Assembly (NCBI GenBank): GCA_015501595.1
Contig: JADNRX010000606.1
Span: 1 to 29,924 of the forward strand
Length of the DNA stretch: 29,924 nucleotides
From: Hymenopellis radicata
Lineage: Eukaryota > Basidiomycota > Agaricomycetes > Agaricales > Physalacriaceae
Reading direction: 5' to 3'
The notes beneath the pieces were generated by a model. It searched no databases, was not told where the DNA came from, and saw only the letters and a list, made by a program, of their open reading frames with translations. The first letter of the stretch is position 1; the number at the start of each line of letters is the position of its first letter. Below, one piece after another: positions 21,801 through 29,206 of this stretch. The translations under genes and the position numbers were made by a program.

Positions 21801-21826
21801 GCATTTTTAACTTCCTACGACGCGTA
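21774..21826. repeat. 21 bp tandem repeat, two and a half units
   Basis: The units TTAGACGCGTTTTTAACTTC(C), TAAGACGCATTTTTAACTTC(C) and a partial TACGACGCGTAAATAG run head to tail. It lies at the end of the dispersed repeat shared with 18695-18785. Confidence 0.75.
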
Positions 21827-21935
21827 AATAGTATGTGTATGAGCGCAGCTCAAGAAACCTACAGAAATTACTTTGCCTCGACGACCAGCGCAACCGCCCT
21901 TTCTCGGCCTTTTCCCTTTGCTAGCGTCAGCCACA

Positions 21936-22510
21936 CTACTGAGTGTACTTTCCGACGTGAATACCGCGAATCACTGTCTGCACCTCGCTCAGCCTAAACT
22001 TCTTCTCACCCTCCGCCGGTGCCTTTCCCTTTCCTTTCACCTTCTTCGTCGGCGGGTTTCCTAGTATATCGTCCTCGCTCTCCTCCTCCCTTGGTCGTGC
22101 GCGCGACTTGTCCATTTGGCGAAACGAAATGCCAGGGAGCACTTCGTGCAGGCGCCTAGCCTCCTTCGCGGTAAGCCCCATGATCCCTTTCGCGTTATGC
22201 TTTCCAGTCGCGTCTGGCAGCCGTAGATCCTCAGGCCATCCCGCGATCTCAAGACGACGGTTCCTGAGCAGTTCAGGAAGAGTACACCAGGGAAGCTGGG
22301 GCGCGCCGAGATTGGTATACTGAATGGGAATATCGTGCTGGGCTGCATTTTACTGAGTACGAGATGAACACAGCAGTTGTGAACGTACCGAGCAGTTTCG
22401 CAAAGTGGGTTTTCAACTTGGGCAATATAACATCTTTGGGAAGGGTTGAGGCGCGAGATTGACCGGAGGTGGATGGTATCTGCCATGAATTTCAGACCTT
22501 CACCAGTCAC
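21936..22510 (-). CDS. fragment of an unknown nuclear-type protein gene
   Basis: Two minus-strand exons fit together. An upstream one (about 22460-22386) reads STLPKDVILPKLKTHFAKLL and ends at a GTACGTTCAC donor. After an intron with a CCCATTCAG acceptor near 22324, the second reads YTNLGAPQLPWCTLPELL, then RLEIAGWPEDLRLP, GLTAKEARRLHEVLPGISF and a basic patch TKKVKGKGKAPAEGEKK, ending in HVGKYTQ and a stop at 21936. The basic patch could act as a nuclear localisation signal. The phrase 'pro-Trp ... LEIxGWPxDxRLP ... GL(T/S)xxE' resembles segments of repeated agaricomycete proteins of unknown function, but I cannot name the family. No start codon is identified upstream, so the gene is probably partial. 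Confidence 0.4.
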
Positions 22511-22652
22511 GAGAATGGGGGATCCTTACTTGAGATACTGAGATAGAGACAGGAGAATTACGCTGCACAACTGTTAACGTCGGAACCTGCGCAGGACTGA
22601 GAAACAAATGGAAAGACAGTTGAAGGCAATCTCACAATATCGTCCGTCCCCC

Positions 22653-22920
22653 TACTGTAGAGTTTCATTCAATTCGTCGGTCACGGGTCACAAGGGACCC
22701 GAAATCGACGAATTGTCACACCAGTCACAGGTCCCACGGAAATCTGACGAATCTGGCCAACAAATTTCACCAAAAATGGCTCTAAAGTCGGCCAAATTGG
22801 AGGTATTATGACGAAAATTTTTCGCATGTCACGGCACCTGCGGCGCCGCGACGAATTCAAATTTTCGTCAGGCCGGTCACACGTCACATGGCCTGACGAA
22901 TTGAACGAAACTGTACAGTA
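22653..22920. mobile_element. MITE 1, TA-flanked, Tc1/mariner-like ends
   Basis: A 268 bp element including both flanking TA dinucleotides. Inner ends are CTGTAGAGTTTCATTCAATT on the left and, reverse-complemented, CTGTACAGTTTCGTTCAATT on the right: 24 bp inverted repeats with two mismatches. The interior is non-coding and repeats GACGAAT motifs. TA target duplication and short TIRs are typical of Tc1/mariner-type miniature elements. It lies in the last exon of the large unknown gene. Confidence 0.8.
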
Positions 22921-25018
22921 GCAGGTGGAATCGTAGCTTCCGACTAGAGAAAATGAGTTCACTGCTATCAGACCAATAATGCCACATACCGCCGTGATTT
23001 GGATAGGAACAAAGGGTTCTGCTTCGGGGAGTTTCCGACATTGTTCACAATGACTCCAACAGTTACATTCATCATCGCACTCGGAGTGTTCGCAGGACAT
23101 TGGACGCCGAAGCGGTTCCAGTAACGGTACATGCTGCGATTCCGGATGGAGCAGAAGGTAGGCCGCAGCATAGCATTGTCGAAGCTTCAGTGAATGTGCA
23201 TCCCAGCTGAATTCACAGCATGTGTGAGTTGAGACCTCTGATGATTTGGAAGTGGCATCGCAAAATGCCTCTACCAATGCAGATATGTGGGGAGGATACA
23301 CAAGGTCGTAGAACATTTTAGCCCACCTGTATTGGCTTGCGCATTGGTAGGAATAACTCCAATATTTGAGTGGTGTCAGCTTCTGAGAAGAATGTTCCGA
23401 CATAAGCAGGTAAATGCCAGTAATCCACACTCCGAGACCGATAGTAGTATCCAGTGAATCCCATTGGGAAGTAGGAACCGATTCGTGTTGATTCTCCCTC
23501 CGGACAGCAAGCTCTGCTTCTCTCCACTCAGAGTCGGAGCATGTTACAACTGAGAATCGCAGGCTACCAGGAAGTCTGTTCACCCAAGGCTGATATTCGA
23601 AATCAAACACATCGGTGCCGAGGTGCATTCGAATCTCGTCGTCCATCTTTGTGAGGATAGCGGCAGATATGAAGCCACGAGAAACACTAAGCGCAAGAAT
23701 CCTCAGCCATGCCGCCGTATCAATTTCCAAACCTGGCCGCAACTTATTGAGAACAAGGAGAGATAGCGGGGGGATGTGACCAGGGGCATCGTTATTGGTG
23801 ATGTAAAGTTTCTTGCTTCAGTTTCAAACTTGTTACTTGGGGGGACACTTCGAAAAACAAAAGGAACGTACAGTTTCACGCATTGCTGGCAAAAGAACTC
23901 ATCTTCGAAGAAGATCATAGATACATCTTTGCCTGCCAAGGGCGTGGAATAAAGGAAAGACAGCATGTATGACAAGAGCTTCAGAGGCTCCTTTGAGTAC
24001 TTGAAAACTTGAGAATAATAGCATGAATGGCCATGACAGCGAAGAGTATCCTTGAATGCGACTTTGAGGTGACTGTGCCGACTCTCATCGACGAGAAGGT
24101 CGCGTATGCCGAGCGCGTTCAAGACGTCATCCCACTTCGATGTTGCATGAAGAAGCTCACAGCGAGTCCAATCAGAACGACCCCTCTCCCAACCTGCTTC
24201 TCTGACAGACAGAGATGTAAATGTCGCCCAGGTTATTACTGAAACTCGCATTGCGAATGAGACTTTGGATACTTGCTCCCGGAAATTGGACCAAGTGGGA
24301 GAACGGGGCTTTCGTAGCCGTAGTGCCAACGAGCATGAAAGTTTTCGTTCCACATATTTGAGAGACCCTTTCAATTCCCTACCCCACTGCAAATCGGCGA
24401 ACTCCTCTTCATCGCCGTCAACCCATAACCAAACTTTTCCATCCTTGAGAAGATCGGCCAGGACGCCCCAGATCATGTCTCGCCGTATGTCCGTCACGGT
24501 GAATGCGTAATGGAAGATAGCCTTCTCCACAGCGTGGAAGATGATGGCTATCCGATTGAGCGCCCGCGCTCCGTCAAGCTCGACATACGAGGCACTCTCG
24601 GAATCCTCTTCCGAGTCCCAGTTGAGCTCCTCAAAGACGAATGGATTCCCGCCTGGATATTCCCTGTCAAACTGGGTGGGGGACATGGATATCCAGCGCG
24701 CGGCATCTGTGGGGGGTGGGTGATCCTCCTGTTCCGACCTTGAGTCTGAATTCATATCCTCTGGATTCGACTCACCTCGGATTGGCGGTCAGAGGTGACC
24801 CGCTCGATGTTGGGCAAATCGACCGCTGGGAAGTCATTAGTGGGAGCGAAGGTTGGCGGATCCGGAGCATATTCTAGCGTGCGTTCGGCGCTTATGGGGA
24901 GGGAAGGATATACATTCATGGCGTGCGAGGAATGCAGCTGGGTCGGCGTGAAGGATGCTAGATCTCGAGGGAGGGGATCTTCCAGCGCGCGCGCCGTGTC
25001 CATGGAATATTCCTTCAT
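22884..25018 (-). CDS. large unknown protein, present-day frame between two MITEs
   Basis: My exon model (minus) is 25018-24776, 24728-23872, 23815-22990 and 22943-22884, with introns of 47, 56 and 46 bp, the last two with strong signals (GTACGT, AGTAAC branch; GTATGT, TCTCTAG). Phases agree, giving 661 residues. The family is not recognised. There is an acidic, Ser-rich N-terminal part, a stretch with LNWDSEEDSESASY, a mixed helical centre (WGVLADLLKDGKVWLWVDGD) and a Cys/His cluster near the end (CEHSECDDECNCWSHCEQC) that may bind metal. The start used here is an internal ATG (MKEYSM) because a MITE sits 4 bp upstream; the better-placed ATG at 25748 (ACCATGG context) is cut off by it. The last 11 codons and the TGA stop at 22884 come from a second MITE. 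Without both elements the frame is continuous from 25748 to a TAA at 22558, 703 residues. Confidence 0.65.
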
Positions 25019-25022
25019 GGGA

Positions 25023-25688
25023 TAAGATAGGTGACATCCACTTTTGGCAATCACGTGTTACGTTACTGTCACGCGGTCACAGCGCAAATTTTCGGGAGAC
25101 CGAATTTCCCATGTGGCGCAATTTACTTCAGAGGCCATGTGAAGGACCAAATGCCTTGTTAGATATATATGCAAACATGATCTCCCACCATCTAGCTCCC
25201 AGGACCAGTTCTATGCAATTTGGTAGCCACAGAAGTAGAGTGTTCCTGTATTTATAGGTAAGAGGTTCCTGAAGAATGAGTTTAAGATTAAATATTGCTG
25301 CAAGGTGTTGGGAATGTGTGTTGAAGCAGTCCTCTTACAGTACTTCCCATAATTGGGATGTTCGAGGCCTAGTGCGCTATCGACGGGGAGCTGCGCCACA
25401 CCCATCACGTGACTAAATTTCCTTATTTGGATGCGCAAAATCTCAGTAGTCATTTTTCAAACCCAAGCTCGAGCAAATGGAAATAGCATTCTAAGCATTT
25501 TTGGAAAAATGACAATATATCTCATTTTTAAGACCTAAATTTGACAAAGTGCAACCACAGGGTAGTAGAATACACTTCTAGCTACCTTTCCATGGTTAGA
25601 CTTTTTGGCCCAATCCCGCCCCGCCGCCGGAATATCGCTGTCACGCCGCCGATCACGTGATTGCCAAAAGTGGATGTCACCTATCTTA
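25023..25688. mobile_element. MITE 2, TA-flanked with perfect 35 bp inverted repeats
   Basis: The left end 25023-25057 starts TAAGATAGGTGACATCCACT, and the right end 25654-25688 is its exact reverse complement over 35 bp. If TA is the target duplication, the element proper is 25025-25686 (662 bp). It has no transposase frame. Each terminal repeat ends in the palindrome CACGTG, and a third CACGTG lies at 25406. It interrupts the first exon of the large unknown gene. Confidence 0.85.
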
Positions 25689-25748
25689 CAAGGACACCAT
25701 GGGTTGAGAGTAATATGTCGGTGGCATAGCGTACGAGTAGTCTTCCAT

Positions 25749-26150
25749 GGTGGAATGAGAGAGAACGCTGCTGTGTGAAAAAGGCTGTGAGATTGTGTCT
25801 GTCATTCCGTGCCGGGCGCCAATCTCCAGGCACGGTCCTTCGAATGCTCCCTAAAGCCGCAAGTCACAGAGAGTATATACCCGACTGGGGTTCTTCAACA
25901 GGCGCGCGCGTAGATTCTCGATATGGGAAGGATATGGCGGTACACGGCACAGTCTGCGCTGTAGTCAACACTTGTAAAGTTCGTTCTTCTCACAAGTAAC
26001 ATGAACCACAGTGACATGAAAAGTCGATATGAACAATCGTTAGAATACAATGATAATATACATTCTACCCGTGCATCAGCGTCCGTTATTTCACGCGAGA
26101 GATAAATCGACAACTCACAGGTATTCATGTACATCTCCCTCTCCCTCCCT
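25749..26150. other. probable promoter side of the large unknown gene; no gene seen
   Basis: No open frame with a motif. This stretch lies upstream (minus strand) of the ancestral ATG at 25748 and should hold its promoter. It is bordered by the 3' end of family M copy M3, so the two minus-strand genes are in tandem. Confidence 0.35.
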
Positions 26151-26339
26151 ACGACATCAACTTTGCGATTGGCATGCGCGAACGCTGCGTGAGATGCTCA
26201 GCGCGCTCAACGGAATACAGACGAGCAAGGCAAACACAACGCCTGAGCCCCGCGTTTGACGCGCTCCGGATGACCTCCTGAACGGCAAGGATCCAGACGA
26301 GAACATCTGAAATCGTCTGCAAGAACGTGAACGTGATGG

Positions 26340-26348
26340 GACGGAGGA
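26340..26348. repeat. 9 bp target-site duplication, left
   Basis: GACGGAGGA directly abuts the left terminal repeat of the MITE and is repeated exactly at 26871-26879 on the other side. Confidence 0.9.
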
Positions 26349-26870
26349 GAGGATATCCCACTTTCGACACACTCACACTTGTGCAGGGTCACCACACCCA
26401 CACCGCCGTGAGCACACTCATGGCCCCTGTGCCTGATTGTGCTTGTTTTGTCCAAATTGGGTTGCTTGGTTGGCGGGATCGGTGTGGGCGGTTCCCGGTT
26501 AGGTAAGGGGTCGGGGTCGGGCTTAGGTAAGGGGTCGGTTAGGGTTCGGTAAGGGTTTGGTTAGGTTGGTTAGCGGTCAGAGGTCAGGGAATAGTATTAA
26601 AAAAAGTGGCGGGCAGTTCCCGGTTAGGTAAGGGGTCGGGTCGGTTAGGGCTTCGGTAAGCGGTTAGGTCGGTTAGGGTTAGCGGGCGGTCAGCGGTCAG
26701 GGAATAGTATAAAAAAGTGGCATAGTATAAAAAAGTGGCGGGTCATGGACATATCACCCAGGTTGTCCTAAAATGGCAGTTGAGTGGCGGGTCGAGTGTG
26801 AGTGTGCTCCGATCAGTGTGGGTGTGGCGACCCTGCACCGGTGTGAGTGTGTCGAAAGTATCATATCCTC
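26349..26870. mobile_element. MITE 3, Mutator-like (MULE) non-autonomous element
   Basis: A 522 bp element with inverted terminal repeats of about 70 bp. The left begins GAGGATATCCCACTTTCGAC; the right, reverse-complemented, begins GAGGATATGATACTTTCGAC. The match continues through ACACTCACAC, GTGCAGGGTC, CCACACCCACAC and AGCACACTCA with a few mismatches. It is flanked by a perfect 9 bp duplication, GACGGAGGA. Long TIRs plus a 9 bp duplication are the hallmarks of Mutator-like elements. There is no transposase frame, so it would need a partner elsewhere. It lies inside family M copy M3. Confidence 0.9.
26491..26750. repeat. 125 bp tandem repeat with TTAGG-type motifs inside MITE 3
   Basis: GTTCCCGGTTAGGTAAGGGG starts at 26491 and again at 26616, giving a 125 bp period. 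Each unit holds several GGTTAGG or TTAGGG-like words and ends in AGGGAATAGTATAAAAAAGTGG; a short third end-piece follows to 26750. Units differ by small indels. Resemblance to telomere repeats is local and irregular. Confidence 0.85.
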
Positions 26871-26879
26871 GACGGAGGA
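26871..26879. repeat. 9 bp target-site duplication, right
   Basis: A second exact copy of GACGGAGGA, directly next to the right terminal repeat of MITE 3. Confidence 0.9.
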
Positions 26880-27059
26880 GCATGACGCGCTGCTATTGTC
26901 GAACATAATTTGCCCGTGGTGTATGCCAATGTAACGCTCCCCGCACCTGGAAAACCTTCGGGCTCATGTTGTTGTACAGGAAGGATATTGCGGTTCACGT
27001 AACGCGCGCTGAACATCGGGATAGACGGTAGTGGAGGAGAAGACTCGTTCGAAGAAAAG

Positions 27060-27490
27060 GCTACGCATCCGGAAAGAAACTCGCTTGTTATGCGATATCG
27101 ATTCGGCCGTCCTCTTCGCGTCGCTGCGAAAGACGCTCACGAGGCATACAGCTTGCATCATGGTTCTGGCCTGCTATACATCTTGTGCTTGCCATCGTCT
27201 GATGCCTGTATGCGACTCCGTTGTAGTCGAGGGCGCACGGTTAACGATGGTCGGGCACTGTCGCAAGTTGTGAGATGGTCAAGGTTTATGTATAGGTAAT
27301 GAAGGAGGCGCACATTTGCACTTGTCTGCATATCTACGCTGGCCGCCGCCGAGGACGTGTCCTATCGTCGAATTTGTCGCGCTATATTCGACATATTTGG
27401 CGAGTATACCACCAACAAGGAAGACACTCACCAACGTTGGAATAATCCCAGCCCTCCGAGCGGCTAAAACGCGTTATTTTGGCGGCGTCC
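27060..27490. repeat. repeat unit shared with 17836-18310
   Basis: A direct duplicate of 17836-18310. Homology ends at 27060, near GCGTAGC, where this copy continues into the TTVYPDVQRAL exon of family M while the other copy continues into unrelated sequence. Confidence 0.8.
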
Positions 27491-27809
27491 TAAGCGAGTC
27501 GTCCTGCAAGCGCACGAACAGTCAAAGTCTGCGCAGTCAACGGTCATGAATTCGTCGTTGGTCAATGGGATTGGCTTGTCATGGCGGAAGGAAGGAAGCG
27601 CGTCGGATACCTCGGGCCGAACAAGCTCGCCACTGCACCATCATGTTGACTCTGCTGTCCGCGTCACCGACGGCTTGGGAATCACACTCAGTCATGCCCT
27701 AGGGATTGACCTATGCGCTGTCTGTCAAAATGTCAGCGCGTCACCTCCAACGTGTTAACACGCCCCGCCATCTTCTCCTTAAAAGCACCCACACATCCGT
27801 CAAAGAAAC

Positions 27810-28346
27810 ATGCTGCCCTCCTTCATTTCACCTTACTTGCCAAGCGCCGCCAACGAGCACACCGTCGTGATCCTCGGCCTCGACGACAGCGGCAAAACGA
27901 CCCTCCTATATCACTGGTACCGAGATTACGACTATACCCACATCGGCTTCAACGTCGAGACTGTCGCATTTGGCAAGGAGAAATTGACGCTATGGGACGT
28001 CGGCACGGGATGCGGGATGTATGGCATGCTGCGGTATTATACAGACCATGCAGCAGGAGGGGTCTGGCTGGTGGATAGTTCGGACACGCTACGGCTCGAT
28101 GAGAGTGTTGAGGAGTTTAGAAAGTATTTGTGTCGGTGGATGTGCAGAAGCCGGTTCTGATGTATGGGTCTCTTTTCTTTGATTGTCGCGCTGTCCTCAT
28201 TCCAAGATTATAGTCTAGCGACTAAACAAGATGTGCCGAACACGCCCGCTAGAGCCAAATTCGCTCCTCATCTCAAGGGACGGAATGCTTTCGTTTTTGG
28301 GGTCAGGCAAACGGCGTTGTCAACGCTGGAAATAAACACTGTTTAA
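27810..28346 (+). pseudogene. Arf-like small GTPase with altered switch II and a frameshift
   Basis: Exon 1 (27810-28161) encodes an Arf-family fold. The P-loop GLDDSGKT is at residues 23-30 (family GLDxxGKT), the switch I motif THIGFNVETV at about 43-52, and WDVG at about 63-66. It continues VWLVDSSD, then SVEEFRKYL. In Arf proteins WDVG is followed by GQ, where Gln drives GTP hydrolysis; here it is followed by TG, so the glutamine is absent. There is no Gly at position 2 for myristoylation (MLPSF). Between FRKYL and VDVQKPVL the frame slips by one base and reaches a TGA at 28158. Exon 2 (28214-28346) follows a 52 bp intron (28162-28213) and supplies ATKQD, the guanine-specificity motif (family NKQD), joined in phase to the VDVQKPVL frame. 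So the gene is full-length but frameshifted, unless a sequence error is present. Confidence 0.8.
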
Positions 28347-29206
28347 CACACGCCCGGCAGCAGCTCTTCCAGAAACCTATTCAGCTCGTGCAACGCGCGA
28401 TCGGACGCCTCCATCTCTGATGCATTCATACCCTCGCCCCAATCCATCACATCTCCCAAATCCGAGGCGGCAGGCATGGACGACGCTTTCACACCACTGT
28501 CGCTGCGTCTAATTCTCACATTAACGCCGGTCTCCCCGTCGCACTCCACATGATAATACGGGCCCCAAGATCTATCGGATGCCAATCCCATCTTCTTCCT
28601 CACAGTCGCAAAGTTCTGATCATGCCTGCATGGGGGTAGTTCCCTAAAATACTCATCCTCCTCCTCCTCCGCGCGCACCTCCGCGTTATACGCGATAGCA
28701 TCCAGGACGTGCTCCGCCTTGCCGCCTTTACTGAAGAAGTAGGCTGTTGACGAGTCCCGAGGGGCATGGGCCTTTAGGATTTCTGCGTTTATCTTTATTG
28801 GAGTAGGCGCGCGCGCGAGGAGGTCGCGGGCAGTGCGGAAGACGGAGATGAAGCCACAGTAGAAGGCGCTGTGGAGGTGCCGCGCGTGTATTGAGGGAGG
28901 GATGAAGTTTGAGTATGGGAGCAGGTCGATGCTGAGTTCGACTGCTTTGGACATGGTTTCTGTGGCAAGGTGGGCTTGGGCTGTAAGCGTTGAGGAGGGG
29001 AATGTGAAAGACGGAAGGATCGACGTGCTTTGGAGGTGGTAGAGCATGCGTGGAGAGAGCGATCCCCCAAGTTTGCATTGCCCACAGGTGCATCCTTTGT
29101 GGATGTATTTCTTTCTGGAATTGGGTGCTGCTGCTTCTGGGGTGTTGTCTCTGAAAGAGGGAGGAGACATGGCGGATGAGGAGCAAGGATGCAGCGTCCC
29201 TTTCAT
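28343..29206 (-). CDS. 287-residue protein with a CTCGQC motif, unknown function
   Basis: An intronless minus-strand frame. Two in-frame stops (TAG, TAA) lie directly upstream of the ATG at 29206, so the start is firm for this frame. Near residue 38 it has HKGCTCGQCKLGGSLSPRM; a CTCGxC-x-SPRM block like this occurs at the C-terminal side of some agaricomycete ankyrin-repeat proteins, but no ankyrin repeats are present here, so the gene may be a shortened relative. The rest is helical and mixed (YSNFIPPSIHARHLHSAFYC), followed by an acidic stretch, EEEEDEYF, and a C-terminal helix, ALHELNRFLEELLPGVC. No signal peptide or membrane helix. It is convergent with the Arf-like gene and overlaps it at the stop. 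Confidence 0.65.
   Translation of the reverse strand: MKGTLHPCSSSAMSPPSFRDNTPEAAAPNSRKKYIHKGCTCGQCKLGGSLSPRMLYHLQSTSILPSFTFPSSTLTAQAHLATETMSKAVELSIDLLPYSNFIPPSIHARHLHSAFYCGFISVFRTARDLLARAPTPIKINAEILKAHAPRDSSTAYFFSKGGKAEHVLDAIAYNAEVRAEEEEDEYFRELPPCRHDQNFATVRKKMGLASDRSWGPYYHVECDGETGVNVRIRRSDSGVKASSMPAASDLGDVMDWGEGMNASEMEASDRALHELNRFLEELLPGVC

Larger units (their letters stand above)
26150..27560 (-). pseudogene. family M membrane-protein gene, copy M3, split by a MITE
   Basis: The longest family M copy. On the minus strand it begins with the exon TRFSRSEGWDYSN (about 27475), then HVLGGGQ, then a frame containing VFRSDAKRTAESISHNKRVS (about 27140) and TTVYPDVQRALREPQ (about 27030). Here about 190 bp present in M1 are missing: CCGCAA runs straight into TATCCTTCCTG, joining the REPQ exon to the SFLYNN exon out of frame. 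A Mutator-like MITE follows at 26349-26870. The copy then resumes with TFTFLQTISDVLVWILAVQE near 26325 and fades by 26150. Order of the exons is the best evidence that the SEGWGYSN exon and the membrane exons belong to one gene. Non-functional as it stands. Confidence 0.6.

Noticed and set aside
22681..23742. A single uninterrupted 353-residue protein
   Set aside because: Its start is a TTG within an exon that splices in phase to the frame upstream, and its last part reads through a MITE and a good 46 bp intron. It is an exon of the larger gene.
26491..26750. Possible telomere or chromosome end
   Set aside because: The TTAGG-like words are irregular, lie inside an element with clear terminal repeats, and genes continue on both sides.
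28164..28346. A separate small gene starting at the ATG in MGLFSL
   Set aside because: That frame starts inside the intron of the Arf-like gene, and its useful part (ATKQDVPNTPAR) is Arf exon 2.
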